A stretch of 64,000 bases of DNA from Carposina sasakii (GCA_014607495.2 CP053169.1:7936001-8000000); one strand, 5' to 3'; shown: positions 10,085 to 23,064, numbered from the stretch's first letter. Numbers and translations: made by a program. Notes: generated by a model not told the origin, from the letters alone.

Positions 10085-10260
10085 TTGTTTTTATATTCAA
10101 ACTACACAATGTGGAATACAGTGTGAATACAATGTGGAATACAGAATATATCCTACGTCTTTCTCCGTACTCCCAATGGTATGCAAAATTTCAAGATTAG
10201 TTGAGTAAATAAAGTGTGTTAAGGTAACAAATAAACAAACAAACTTACTTTCCCAGTTAT
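10085..10260 (+). repeat. R8 repeat copy
   Basis: Ends TTTCTCCGTACTCCC, ATGCAAAATTTCAAGATTAG, GTAACAAATAAACAAACAAAC and CCAGTTATAATATTAGTTGG, the same string order as at 45283-45755 and 58023-58262. Confidence 0.5.
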
Positions 10261-11784
10261 AATATTAGTTGGGGTATTATTTTGACAAAAAGCGATCAAA
10301 ATTCTAATATAGAAACAGCCTTATTTCTCTTTTAGGTACTCTCTCTACACTAGGCTAACTGTTTGTTGGTGCATAGTCTTTTATATCTTTTATTGCCACT
10401 CTGGTGTTACGGTTTTCTGATTTCATTTCTTTAATGTCGTGCCTAATGTAGGTTTTTTGCTAAACGTGTAATTGAGAGAAAGGTAAGTAAGTAAAATACT
10501 ATGTAATTTTACTCGTATTTTGCTCTGCTTTTTTTGCGAATTGAATTTTTTGAGTCCGTAATACTTTATTTGGGACTTTTACAAGATAGTGCTTTTCATA
10601 GGATGCGTTAATAATAATGCGTTTATCTTCAGACAGAGTCGAAAACGTTTCCTATTGGATTGATTACCGGTCGGTATTGTATTTGAGGCAGAAAGCGGAG
10701 CGGCCGTAGGCTCACCACTTATTACGTGGGACTTAATAAGGTAACTGGTGAAAATGGCACATAAGTGTCCTCAACTTTTTTGAGGATGACGGACGTGATA
10801 CTCTTACGTATAAAGCGACCATCGATGTCCTTGTTGTTTAGACAATGTAACATCATATCGTAGTGACGACAGTGACGTTCGTCATCGTAACATTCCCACC
10901 TATAGCAGTTAAACTTCATCACGTGATTTGACCATCGCGCTTAAATTTAGGCTTTCTATTGGATCTAACGTTTCGGAGACAATCCTCAATTCGATTAAGA
11001 CGGTTACTTTGACTAAGCCCTCTTAGGCCCTCACCCCTTTACATCATCATCATTTCTCTATCATTTGCCATAGGAAACTACCTAACAATTCAGTACCGAT
11101 GTAGTCCTTATTTCTTTGTACATTTATGTCAATCGCATAATTAAAAAATACATCACATGTTTTTTGAAATATGGCTTGCGTACTCATACGTGACAAAGTT
11201 ATTAAAGCTACTCTACAGGAACTTTGTAATATTAAAACGGTAAAACTTCCTGTTAATATTATTAATATTGCGTTTAGTTTTAACAGGTAGTCTAGAGTCT
11301 GATAAAATACATAGGCAATTTTTTATCCGGGGAAAATATTTTTATCCTGGATAATTTCAACATTTGTTTTTGCAGACTACGCGGACGGAGTGACGGGCGT
11401 TCACTGGTGATGTTATAAATACAATCTATTGAATTAAAAAAAACTTATCAGATATATCAACTTCAGATCATGTACATGATATTGGTCAATACATTCAATA
11501 GGTACATACACAGGTAATACGAGTACCATGAGAGTACAATAACCTACCAACACCACATAATTAGGTGAATGTAAATAGTATAAAAATAAAAACAAAATGG
11601 CGCACTCGATTTCTAACTAGGCCCAAACAAGCAAATTATTGTATTTACAAGTCACTTTCTATATTTCATCTCACTGTACTTATATTTATCTGCCAGAAAT
11701 GTAATTATGTAGGTACTACATAAGCACGGAATTAGAAACGTGTGAAGAGTTTTTTTCTTTGCCAGCATTTGTATACTAGTTAGG

Positions 11785-12133
11785 TATGATGATGACCTCC
11801 GACCGTATTTCGGCCAAGGCGATCAATCTCTACGGAGATTGGCCAGATTCGCAGGAGATATTGTAGTGCACAAGTGTGTGCGCAAACACAGATGCACTTT
11901 CTATTCCGTTACTCTCATAGTCCGATGGGACGGAAAGCCGACACGACCGGAGAGAGATCAGGCGCAGGACCAACGGTTTTACGTGCTTTCCGAGGCACGA
12001 GCTATGTGACAATTTTGCAACATTAAAATCTGTACATGAAATAAATTCATTGGTACAGGCCCTTGACTGGGATCGAACTTACGCCTCCCGCTCGGAAGGT
12101 GCACGTCTTAACCACTGGGCTATCACCGCTAGC
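11785..12133 (-). repeat. S3 tRNA-derived SINE, minus strand
   Basis: The minus-strand head reads TAGCCCAGTGGTTAAGACG (A box) and GTTCGATCCCAGTCAAG (B box). The body includes GTGCCTCGGAAAGCACG and GTGCATCTGTGTTTGCGCAC and ends in a CATCAT tail. Other copies are at 38178-38520 and 18630-19015. Confidence 0.65.
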
Positions 12134-12164
12134 TACTAGTTAGGTATAATACGAGTATGACTAG

Positions 12165-12375
12165 CTGACGTCCGAGACTTCGCTTGCGTGAACTATATGT
12201 AGCGTCTGTAGAAAGGGTATTATTAAGTACCTACTAGCGGCCGTCCAAGACTTCATTCGCTTAAACGATAGAAATTCCCCCGTTCCCGTGGGAATTTCGG
12301 GAAATCCTTTCTTAGTGGACCTAATACTTTACAAAAGGAAATCATGATCCAGGTATCACGTATCTAGCTTCAGTA
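12165..12375 (+). repeat. R8 repeat copy, diverged
   Basis: Contains GAGACTTCGCTTGCGTGAAC and a second unit with CCCGTTCCCGTGGGAATTTC, a common lepidopteran arrangement. Confidence 0.45.
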
Positions 12376-12479
12376 TTATCTTCTTATTAGCTTCAGTACT
12401 ATGGAGGCCCTCTGCCCCATCTAAAGGGCATAGGACCAGTCAAGTAAGCCATAGTGCTGGTGTATAAGTTACATGACTG

Positions 12480-12655
12480 CCATCATCATTTCACCCATAG
12501 GAAATTCATTGCTGTAAATAAGCCTTCCCCAATGACCTCTTAACCGACCGGTTAGAAGCAACCAGCATCCAGCAGATGCCCTGAACCCTGCTAAGGTCGT
12601 CCCTCCATCTCCAATTTTCAGGTCCCCAATATACAGGCCAGTCCTAGTGTGGGGA
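12480..12655 (-). repeat. L5 LINE-like 3' end, diverged
   Basis: CATCATTTCACCCATAGG to GGCCAGTCCTAGTGTGGGG. The last part also resembles 1928-1965 in reverse. Confidence 0.5.
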
Positions 12656-13172
12656 CCATTATTTTTGTTTTGTTTTTGTATGAACTTTGTTCTTCTTACG
12701 TATTTGTAATTGTTTCTCTACATTTTGGGCCTAATTAACATTTATATAAGGACGAAATGTTAATAATTTGTGTTAAATAAAAATTTACTGTTTATTTATT
12801 TATCTCGCGGGTTCCAAATGCTATGCCCATACATCTGTGACAGCTCTACTATAACATCTTGCCTTCGTGATCGGATTCATCTCACGATGCATTCTGTTTC
12901 GCTTCATTTGTTATTTTTTTATTATGGTCACAGAATAGATAAGCGTTGGATAATATTCTCGACGATTGTAAAAATCAAATGTGGAGCAAGGAGGATTGGA
13001 AATAAAAGTAACAAGTCACTATAAGAGTTCAAAAATAAGCTAGGTAAAGATGTTAGTCTGTATAAAAATGTCTCTATCAAAAAATTTCATTATAATCTAG
13101 TTCGGTATCCGGTTATAAATAAACATACAACGGCTTTAGATATGTTTTTATCTAAATATAATTTAAGATAAA

Positions 13173-13462
13173 TTTATAAAAACACTTCTTCATTAATATA
13201 ATCCATTAGGATATGGTTGAACGTTTCATTGTGCTGAGAGATTCAGCTTTGTTTGCCGAGATTTGACTAGTGTATAGCTATCGGGATGAAAAATAACGTT
13301 GCTAATATGTAATTTAGAAAAGAGATGGTATTTCGTCATCCGAGTAATTGACCCGGTAGCTCAGTGGTTACAGCAACTAGCACGGTATGCAGTGGTCGTG
13401 GGTTCGATTCCCACTCGGGTGAAGAATTATTTCAATTTCTTTATTAATAATTTTATATAATA
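13173..13462 (+). repeat. S1 tRNA-derived SINE, long copy
   Basis: The tRNA-like head is at 13351-13425 (GACCCGGTAGCTCAGTGG, GGTTCGATTCCCACTCGGG), with the tail TTTCTTTATTAATAATTTTA and a longer 5' leader (ATATAATCCATTAGGATATGG) shared with 34394-34650. Confidence 0.7.
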
Positions 13463-15170
13463 TGTTTTTATGTAAAGTAATAATGTATACTCAGTGAAAG
13501 AAGAAAAACTATCTTAAAGACTATCTTATACACTGCGATGACCGATTAATGTTTAGGATCCAAATAAAAATATATGTAAGAGTCAGCGCCAACGTGATCG
13601 GCGATCTAGTATGTAGTTTGCACCATAGCAATAAAATTATAATTTAGGCATTTCCACTAATATGACAGGATGAGTTATTTAATTATGCCTTTATTTTAAT
13701 AGCTGCAATTTCTTACACAGAAAAGCTAAATGTACAGGACAGCGGATGGGCAAAATTTAATAGAAACTGTCCCGTATTAGAAAACATGATTAAAATATGC
13801 ATTGATTGCATTCTAGGTAATATATACCTATATATATGTTGACTAGGTAATGTTCATAGCATATTCCAATACCTACAAACACTCTGTTTGTATTCTGTGC
13901 ATTTCTTGAATATATTTTACTCTGTGATTCGTACTAAATACTGCAATTTTCACTACGACTGGCGGGAAATGGAAGCGATGTGGCCCGAGGAAAGTGCGGA
14001 GGGTTTTTTAACTCATTTGAAAACTTGTGCAGACTGGCGACTTGAACTACTGGTTATATACTTTTATTTGAGACTAGTTGACCGGCGATGACAAAGCCAC
14101 CTACGTAGTCTAACTGGGGGCATGAAACTATTCCACCAGTGAAATTAAAATTCGCGAAGTTATCGAATCATTTCTTCCAATAGAAAGTTTTCATTTCGCC
14201 GTTCTTATTATTGGCGGATATGTTGCACTTCACTGTCGCTTGCAAAACTGTTACATTGTCTAAGCCCTCTGTATCCTATGTTTTTTTCTTAAATAGTGCT
14301 TTATGGAATATTCATACAACTTTACTTGTTATACTGCTTTTTAGAGATACAATATTACAATTCGATTACAATATTTGATTTGAAGATTTGATCTCGTTTA
14401 GGAATATTACTTGGGTACTATAAATATAGATTATACACTCAAAGAGTTTTGATATTGTAATGAATTGCATTACGTAAAAAATCGAGCATATTTTTGCGTG
14501 AAATAAATGAATGATATATTTTCATATTTAAAACTAAATCAAAGCAAATTAGGGAAAACAGAACCTAAATAAAGTTTGATTCCAGCGAGTATTTTAGTTT
14601 TTCGAATTCTTTTTTATTTTCAGTAACAACCGTTAGTTAAACAGCTCGTCTGAACAACCGTTCGAAAGCTTTTGAAATTTCTAATGGATACTTTTTTATA
14701 CTTTGTAATAGCTTTTCTATTTAGTTTTTTACGCTTTTAGTATGTACCGTTGTTGGGTAAATAGAGTTTTTGCTGATAGTGAACGTAAAAAACTAGTTTA
14801 ATATAAAGGTATGCTTATCGTTTAGTTTTTGAGAGTTTTATGAGTCTCTTACCTTTAAATAAAAAAAGAACTTTATAATTGTGTTACAAATTATGTTTTG
14901 GGTTTGCTGTAAGAAATCTCTTGAAGAGATAAGCTCGCCTTTGTACATTTTATTTGCAACTATTTTAAGTCACTATATTGTCCAATGTTTGGTGTGTACA
15001 ATGAAGAATACAAGGATCATTCACGGATTTTCACAAAATTTTATACAAATAGCGCTATATCGTATAGGGGATATATTCTGATATTTAAATTATTTTATCT
15101 ACATATCTGTTTGCAATAATGTTACAACCGCAACAAACGATCGATAAAGAAATATCATCGCCGCGCATTG
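13463..15170. other. AT-rich DNA between gene A's leader and repeats
   Basis: It holds a minus-strand M12 copy (14165-14265). A 67-codon frame at 13888-14091 has no family character. Nothing else recognised. Confidence 0.4.
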
Positions 15171-15364
15171 TAAACTAACTGGTATTTAGCCGCGGTAAAT
15201 AGAGTGAAAACGCCGGCACAGCACGATAACTTTTAGAAAAGAATTGAAACATCCACGAAAAATATGCGACATTAAATCCAGGAAACTTTACAATACAACA
15301 GCATTTTCTCAAGTCACTACCACATCACGATCACACGAAACCAAAAATAGAAAAGAACAATCAC

Positions 15365-15530
15365 CTCTGAATTCAAAATTCAAATCACACGCCAACCGTT
15401 CGACGACGACACTGGCACTTTTCCGCAACGTGTTAAAAAAGTTATTTTGAAAAATGGAAGGAAAATTTTAAGTGTTGAACTTTTTGGATTTTGGAACTAT
15501 TTCGTGGCGCGAGCGATCGCGCTGGTACGA
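15365..15530 (-). other. Candidate non-coding leader exon of gene A
   Basis: Runs from about 30 bases below the TATA-like box to a usable donor (CAGAG followed by GTGATT, boundary 15365/15364). It would splice over 6.4 kb to the acceptor at 8947. A 70-codon frame here (15654-15442) has no recognisable protein character. Confidence 0.22.
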
Positions 15531-15570
15531 ATGGGCCCGATGCGGTGAGCGAGCGCTTTTTATGATTGGT
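15525..15570 (-). promoter_or_regulatory. Candidate promoter upstream of gene A
   Basis: Read on the minus strand, a CCAAT motif (ACCAATCA, 15563-15570) abuts a TATA-like CATAAAAAG (15556-15564), in a locally GC-richer stretch just upstream of 15530. This is the only promoter-like stretch noticed between genes A and B on the correct strand. Assignment to gene A is inference. Confidence 0.28.
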
Positions 15571-15904
15571 TACGGGCACTGGACTCGCAGTGGTTTGCTG
15601 GAGGGAGTTTAGGGTATGCTGCTGGATGTTGGAGAAATAGTCTTTTGGACACATGGCAGGTTTTTTCCTTCATAGCTTTGTGTCTTTATCGACTGCCTTT
15701 CCATTTTGGAAAAATTAGTCCTATCACCTTTCCATCAAATATCTGACTACCCTTTAAAACATTTCGATGATAATTTTGAAACTTGTTGATAGAGATAGTT
15801 TTTGTTGTTTGGTACATATAAATAAAGGAACTATGCTTTTGTCCTTTACCCTATTTTATACACACGTCTAATACGTCTACTCTTCTTTAGTCTTAAATAT
15901 AACT

Positions 15905-16080
15905 TCATCATCATCATTTTCATCATTTACAGCCCTGGGAAGTCTACTTTTGGACATAGGCCTCCCCCAACAACCTCCACTCCGACCGATCGGAAGCAGC
16001 CTGCATCCAACCGACGCCCGCGACCATGGCCAGGTTGTCCATCCACCTCGCGGGTGGCCTTCCCACGCTGCGTTTGCCGA
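15905..16080 (-). repeat. L5 LINE-like 3' end, minus strand
   Basis: Close to the 408-545 copy but reaching further (CGCGGGTGGCCTTCCCACG). CAT-run tail at the left. Confidence 0.65.
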
Positions 16081-16399
16081 TATATAACTTAATAAAGTAT
16101 ATTACCTACATACTTATGAGTAGGTAGTAGCTTGTCTTTATTTGGGTAGATTCCGTTAGAGTTCCATGAAATATACGAGTACTGTATTACATAGGTAAGT
16201 AACTTGATTCTTGCCTGCTTTGGTGTCACTTTCTTTATTTCATGCGACGTCATTTTCTCTTTGTACAGACGGCCGTAATACATTTTTTTTGAAAGAGAAA
16301 ATAATGTGGCGCTCATATTAAATGGGATAGGGGCAGATAGATGAGTCACTTGCAGTGAGTAACGAGACAAGGCTGAGGAATTCTCGGAAGAATAACCCA

Positions 16400-17670
16400 T
16401 GTTGTGTCGACCCCAAGTACCTACCTATTGTACCTAATGGCATACCACATTTCTTTGCGAAACATGTCTCTGATCTCATAATGTAATTATAACTTTATTG
16501 TACCATGTTTTGGAGCAAATAAATAATCATTTTCATTTTTTAATTTTCTAAATGAAAACAATAATTTTATACTAAGTATATTTGAAAAGTTTTAAGTTTT
16601 TCGTATCTCCAAAATCTTATTACGCACGTATAGTTGCGGATTCTTAAAACAATATCCATAACAAGCAGTTTTGTGGGACATTGTACCTAATTTTAAGTTC
16701 TAGAATATTTTAAGAATAATAAATAAATAAATAAATAATAAATCCTTCATAGCCTGGAGAAAAAAGGTAGACATTTAACAAAACATCTGATTTCGCACTA
16801 TTCCCGCAACAAATACAGTTTCAAACATAGCCAAAAACTGATTACAGCTCCGATAGCATCTTTCAGGCATACCACTAATTAAATTTCGCGTGTTTGTGGA
16901 AAGTCTTGTGTTAGTACAGATTTATGAATCGGTTGGTTTGATCTTAAATCTCAAATGCTAATACATAAAAAACCGTTTGTTTCACTGCAACATTACACCC
17001 AGAATATTCCAAGGCTCGGAGAGGCAAGGATGAAAATGATGGTGGGATGTTTGAGACACGGGTAGGGCCTTTACATTATAGTATTTGGCTTTGAAGGTGT
17101 GCCCAGTAAACCTACTATGCCCGTGATAGAAACGTGTCAGGCATGTAGCCTGCAAGCATAGAACGTATCAGCTATCCGCTATCGGCATAAATCTCGTCGC
17201 GTATTCATTGCTGATCCGTGCATGATACGTTACGGGTTCGTTACGTACATGGTCGGAGATGAACGTTACAGCGGGCGAGGTTTTATATATAAAATTATGT
17301 AAAAAAATATTGTTTCATGCATGAAACGATACGTCCCTGAAACGTTCCTATGATGATCATGGTATGGTAAAATCAGTGAGCAGATTTGTTAATCCATGTT
17401 ACATTATTATAATAATGGGGAAATATTGACATAGGCTATATGCACCATTCGAGGTCAAGACACAGCGACCGGGAGCGCTCCAAATTAGCAGAATTAGCAA
17501 AGTGTCTCGTGCAGACCAAAATGCTGGCTGCAACTTCAGCCATATAATAAAATTTGTCTGGCCATTCAATGTAGGAATTTAGAAACTAGGTACCCGAGAA
17601 TGGAGATCGGTTCATTATTAACATAGTAGCGATTACGAGTCATTGTTAGCATTGTAGCATGGGTTATGGT
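16400..17670. other. No gene seen
   Basis: AAAT microsatellite at 16720-16740. The remainder is AT-rich with a moderately GC-richer patch at 17100-17280 that has no open frame. Confidence 0.4.
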
Positions 17671-18172
17671 CGCCGTGTGGTGTCGGCAGAGTAGAACAGC
17701 ACCACCTCATATCTGGCTGTGAGTATCGTAAAAGACGATTAAAGGTTTCCGCAGCAACAAAAATAGGGGGCTGTTTTGACAACATAGTCCAAAAATCACA
17801 TTGCGGTCACCAACATGCGGTGACATGTGCAAAAATCCCCATATGGCAGTATAGCCTTATGGCATGCCCTGGGGAGGCCTACGTCCAGCAGGGGATTGCA
17901 ATAGGCCAATGTGCCGCGTGGTGCCGGCAGAGTAGAGTTTGTACCACCCCTGCCTGCCCGTGGGTATCGTACGAGGCGATTAAGGGTTTCCGGGAGGTGG
18001 GCAGCAGCGCCTCCCGTACTGACAACATAGTCTGAAAATCACACTGCGGTCACCAACCCGCCTGCCCAGCGTGGTGACTATGGGCAAAACCCATAACCCT
18101 GTGGCAGTAGTCTTCTGGCGTGCCCTGGGGAGGCCTACGTCCAGCAGTGGGCTGCAACGGGCTAATGTATAT
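17671..18172 (+). repeat. Two L1 copies in direct contact
   Basis: The first runs 17671-17911 and ends ATTGCAATAGGCCAATG. The second starts at once at 17912 with TGCCGCGTGGTGCCGG and ends at 18172. The second copy is much less diverged, so it probably landed in the tail of the first. Confidence 0.65.
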
Positions 18173-18629
18173 AAGTAAGGTATACATAAATGTAAGATAT
18201 AAAGCAATAATGATTAGCAATATGGTAAAATAAATGATTACCATCACATACATAACTTTGTGTTTTTAATTACACGAGGTATATTAATTTCGTGCATGTA
18301 ACTGTAGGTAGTATTAGGTAACCCTGCTTAGTAAAATTGTGTTAATTTCAACATAATATACGTATACATTTTGTAATTAAATCTGCCTTTACAAGACTTC
18401 ATTATTTTGATAAAGATCAGCATCATTGTTTTTGATAATTTTAGAGTAATATTGACAGAGGTTTTTATTCAAAATTAGCGAATGTCTAGCAATTCTTTCT
18501 GTTCCCGAGAGATATTCTCGAAATCTTTTCTTATCGGTAATACTACAGCAAGTCTGCATAATTCTGAATTTTATAAAAAGGCGTAGGACGCTCCTTCATA
18601 GTTGGCACGAAGTACCATTTGAGAGTAAT
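18173..18629. other. No gene seen
   Basis: AT-rich. No recognised repeat. Confidence 0.35.
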
Positions 18630-19015
18630 AATGTCCCATAGACCGTATTTCTACATAGTGGCTAAACTCAGCGGAGCTACTATCAGAACAGCTATTAACA
18701 CAGGAGATATATGACAAATATCTGCGTAAGCACAGGTGCACTCTACGTCCTAACTCTCATAGTTCGATTGGTGGGGAATACTATACGACGACGATTAAGC
18801 TCAGATACTTCGACAATGTAACATGGTTTGACATCGACGTTAATTGTCGCAACACTCCCGCCAATAGCAGGAACGTCATCACGGGACGTATTGGAGCAAA
18901 TGTGTCGGTGACGAACCTCCATAGATTCGATGGAGAAATAATTTTTATTTCTGTAGGACCAGGCCTAAGTCCAACAGCTTTTCGTGCTTTCCGGGCCACG
19001 AGCTAAGTGTACATT
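18630..19015 (-). repeat. S3 SINE body interrupted by M12
   Basis: S3 text (CACAGGTGCACTCTACGTCC, then TTTTCGTGCTTTCCGGGCC) is split at about 18785-18950 by an M12 copy (GACAATGTAACATGG, AACACTCCCGCCAATAGCAG). Confidence 0.5.
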
Positions 19016-19019
19016 TTTA

Positions 19020-19910
19020 CAATATTCACGAGAGTGATATCCTCCTACTACGATTACTCTTGCCTGGGTTCCTTTTGAAAACCAGCGCTGTTTGCATGGT
19101 AGGTAACCGACCCTATCTTAGCTGCATTCAGCTGAAAAGAAACTTGTATGGCGGCACAGACATACGCGGGATGTAACAGCTGATAGGCTCCAGATAGGGT
19201 GCACGGCTTTTCTGTAATTTATGTTGTACCTTTTTCATATGATTTTCTCTGACTTTGTTTCTAAGGCTACCCTGTTGTTTCACTGTTGCTTTTGTTATCT
19301 TCATATAAAACCTATTGTAATCTATATTATTATCAATTCTCTTACCAAACATATTCGCGTGCTAAAAACCTATCAAAACCTTACTACAAACGGATGAGTT
19401 ACAAACGTTGGATGGTGCTGAAACAAAACTTATACGTGTCGAAATTTTCATTTCGAAATCTACAATAAAACATTGAAAATGCGCAAATGGCGTAACAGTT
19501 GGAAAACGGGCAATGAGCGTGAGTCATCGTGGTCGCCCCTCTACTGCGATAAGGTATTCTTATTCTTACCATCCAGTAAATGAAATAAGCTACGACAAGG
19601 ATATAGAAATTAGAAATTCGGATGTCCAAAGGAGGACAAATGAAATTTTTATATGATCTGCTATCTCTTACTTAGGATTAGAGCTCGATTATTTAATAGC
19701 AAATGGAATGAGGCAGGTCCAGGGTACTCTAGACCGACGTGCGTGCATGTAGAATATCTTGAATGTGGATGTATCAGGATTATAGCAAATTAAGTTCCGT
19801 CGTTTCTGTTTACTTTTCTAGGAAAATGCCTTCAATATTAAATGTATTTACTATTAATTCAATATATATATAGTTTGTACAGATGATAAGCTAGCAACTT
19901 CACTTACATC
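19020..19910. other. No gene seen
   Basis: Several 60-76 codon frames (for example 19128-19352) look non-coding. Nothing recognised. Confidence 0.4.
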
Positions 19911-20139
19911 ATTTACATCTATCCACGCAACGCTAAACGTGGCCGTGGGATATCTTTTATGATCATGCAGTTCTGGTAACACAGTCAATATAATGTGTAT
20001 GTACGAGCATGTAAAAAAATAAATACTTATTAAGAAAACTGCAATCTTAAAATCTTCTAAAGCGGCTTACAATGGACACATACCTTAACGAATGCGCGTG
20101 CGCGTATAATTTCTACAGCTCGTAGATATCAGATGCTTA

Positions 20140-20225
20140 GTTCATTGACTGGTGGCTGGCTGAGTGGTCAGCGACCCTGCCTCCTGAGCTATAGGTCCAG
20201 CGTTCGACTCCCGGTTAGAACACAT
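20140..20225 (+). repeat. tRNA-like SINE head fragment
   Basis: TGGCTGAGTGGTCAGCGAC and GTTCGACTCCCGGTTAG give A- and B-box matches, but the fold lacks a tRNA acceptor stem. It is related to, but not the same as, S2. Confidence 0.5.
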
Positions 20226-20299
20226 ATTTAAAGACACATACATTATGTAGGGTGAATCAGATATACCAATGTACCTTATTATATACATACCTGATAGAC

Positions 20300-20490
20300 A
20301 CGGCTGTGTTACCAAAATGGGGTGGATAAAACTGCAGGATCATAAGGGACATCCAGGTTTAGCTTAGTAAGATCTACGAGTTGATGTTGCTAGCTCATCG
20401 CCTGAGAGAACGCCCGAGTTCCTTAGTCAACTCTTACAACATGCACGGAATGAGATGCAGCTGATGTATTCAAGTGAAGCCTCGCATCAG
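20300..20490 (-). repeat. L3 repeat, minus strand
   Basis: Inverted L3 text (AGGATCATAAGGGACATCC, then CATCGCCTGAGAGAACGCC and GAGATGCAGCTGATGTATTC). Confidence 0.6.
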
Positions 20491-20931
20491 CACGGGAACC
20501 TATCTTATTCATTATGAAAATTAGTTAAAGATGTTCTACCGTCATATTCCTCTTATAGGTAATATGCGTTTTGATAAATTAGTATCGGATTCGTGATGCA
20601 ACATCTTAGTTCATATGTAATGAACCTAGGTAATTAGATTTGGTATTTACTTGCCACTGAAAGGTAATTGGAAACCAAATAAATAATATCTGATAAACAT
20701 ACAAACATTGCTAAATTTTGTGTATGCACAATACATGAAATGGTTTTAATTCTTAGTAGGGTGACTGTGTGTTGAAAAATATTTAAATGCTGAGATTGTT
20801 TATTTTACTTTTAAAAATAAATTATGTAGAAATTATACACCTTTTTCTTGAAAACTAAAATTATTTGCTAAAGTGTGGCAGGTCTATATCAATCCTATTT
20901 GGAAATTTAACATAATTTATGTTTACTATGG

Positions 20932-21010
20932 GTGTAGGGCCCGGTGGTGGGCGCACCCATAGTAAATGTTTGAACTTCCGAATAGTAACGCCTAATACAA
21001 TTTCATTTAT
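20932..21010. repeat. R6 repeat, deleted copy
   Basis: TTTACTATGGGTGTAGGGCC and GGTGGTGGGCGCACCCATAG form a hairpin, followed by GTTTGAACTTCCGAATAG and CGCCTAATACAATTTC. Confidence 0.6.
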
Positions 21011-21064
21011 AATTTATGTTGTCACGGGGTACGTTATAAATAAATACTACCAATGAATGTGTTT

Positions 21065-21264
21065 AATTGGACGTAGTTATGCAAACGGGAACCAACCCAC
21101 ATAAACAGTAAGATCGAATTCTAATAAAATTTTGATGTTTAATAAAAATTTTATTTTGATGTTTACAAGGTTGATAGAAAGTTAATTTTTGAATACTTAT
21201 GTAGCCTAAAATTTTATTTAATACATTAGTGGGTTGATTCCCGTTTGCATAACTACGTCCAATT
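21065..21264. mobile_element. M7 short TIR element
   Basis: 200 bp with 36-bp inverted ends that differ at one base (AATTGGACGTAGTTATGCAA and the following CGGGAA-CAACCCAC). No coding capacity. Target duplication not clear. Confidence 0.7.
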
Positions 21265-21721
21265 TAGAAATTAAAATGGGAGATGCTACGGTAATGTAAT
21301 TTGTGATGCTCAGATTATCAATGATGATTGTATTTATTTAAACCAGTTTCTTTCTATACAAAATAATATTTTTTGTAATCAATAAACCGAAACCATTTGT
21401 ACGTTTAATTATTTTTAATTAATGTTAATTTAAGTTATTATTAATAAAAATATTCACATTTAACCGTATCCTTAACTCTACTTAGTAAAATTTACAGGTA
21501 TTCCCCAATAAAATGTCTTATCTGGTAGGATATGCTTATAGTCACCCTACACATTTACTAGTGCAAGACGTTGCGTGCGCGTATGCTTGTTGATTTGTGG
21601 CCTGCTGTTCCACTCCGATGCTCATTGCAGCCAATTGTAGCCCTTATTCCCCATATTTAGAGGTCACAGTCAAAACAAATCATCTTTCTACAAATATTCT
21701 AGAATTACATCATAAAACCTC

Positions 21722-21925
21722 CATATCTGCCCGTGGGTATCGTAAGAGGGGATTAAGGGTCTCCAGGAGGTGGGCAGCAGCACCTCCCGTGTTGACAACA
21801 TAGTCCGAAAATCACACTGCGGTCACCAACCCGCATGCCCAGCGTGGTGACTATGGGAAAAACATCCCTATGGCCATAGAGGAATATATTCCTCTATACA
21901 TACGCCCCCAGTGAACTGCAATAGT
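21722..21925 (+). repeat. L1 copy
   Basis: TCTGCCCGTGGGTATCGTAA onward. The 3' part is disturbed by AATATATTCCTCTATAC. Confidence 0.6.
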
Positions 21926-21929
21926 TTCA

Positions 21930-22490
21930 TGCATACGATATTTTCTATGATTTTTTTCTATTGCTCTATAACTGTACTATATATTATATAAGTGCACTTA
22001 TATTACCTAAAAAACATCCCCAAATAACGAGTTATCGCGTGACACTGTGATAACTAAAACTAGGCACATGAAAATCATTAAACCGTTGATTTTTAACGAA
22101 GCAAAGATACAGAGCAATTAGAAAGCTGGTGGTCAAATCCACTCATTATCTTCATTCACAAGCGCTATTTCAAACTTTAAGTCAAAGAAATAGAGTTAAA
22201 ATTAACATAGCTCGTTGAGAGTAAACCTCTGAAATTTTGTTATAGTATTTCAAACCTCAATTCGAGGTGGTACGGTTTAGAATGGTTTGTTTCAGACGTA
22301 CAGTAGAGTGCCGTAGTTTAGATACAGTTAGCTCGCGATGGATTTGTGCTGACGCTTTCTTACAGTGTACGATACGATTACTATTTCAATATCTATATTC
22401 TTACTACACAATCGTGTGATTCCTTATTCCTGCAATAATTCCAGGCTTGTGTTTTTAAGGCATTTTGTAGGTAATTAATCACGTAATATG
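21930..22490. other. No gene seen
   Basis: AT-rich, nothing recognised. Confidence 0.35.
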
Positions 22491-22492
22491 CA

Positions 22493-22627
22493 AGCGGGTC
22501 ACCAACCCGCCTGCCCAGCGTGATGACTATGGGCAAAACCCCCCTGTAACAGTAGCCTTGTAGCATGCCCTGGGGAAGGCCTACGTCTAGCAGTGGACTG
22601 CAATAGGCTTAAGAAGAAGAAGAAGAT
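22493..22627 (+). repeat. L1 copy, 5'-truncated, AGA tail
   Basis: Starts at GGGTCACCAACCCGCC and ends AATAGGCTTAAGAAGAAGA. The tail is AGA rather than ATG. Confidence 0.65.
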
Positions 22628-23064
22628 GCACGTAAACCTAAATAACACCTTAAAAATTTTAGGATTGAAAAAAAACTTTACATTTATATTGATTTGCTTG
22701 CCTAAACGTTAGCGCTGCACCTACTATTACTAGTACGCTACATTTAAGCAAGCAAGCCATTACAAACTAGAGTTTATTGGGGCCTTTATGTATAAAGTAA
22801 ACGTTCCACTTGAACTATGTGTCACAAATTTTAGGCCTAGCAACAAAAAATCGGCGACTAATCGTAAAAGCCTGAATCGTGAGGTGTAAAAAGCCTCATC
22901 AACTGCACTATAGTGGCGAGTGTCTGCAGCCTTTCACTCACTAATGCATCCAACTGGCTTTTCTTTTATTTCGCTGGAAAAAACGGTTTTTGCCATTTGA
23001 ATATAGGTCACTGTATTAAACACCAGTAACAAGCCTTCCTACTAATATTACTTATTATTATTAT

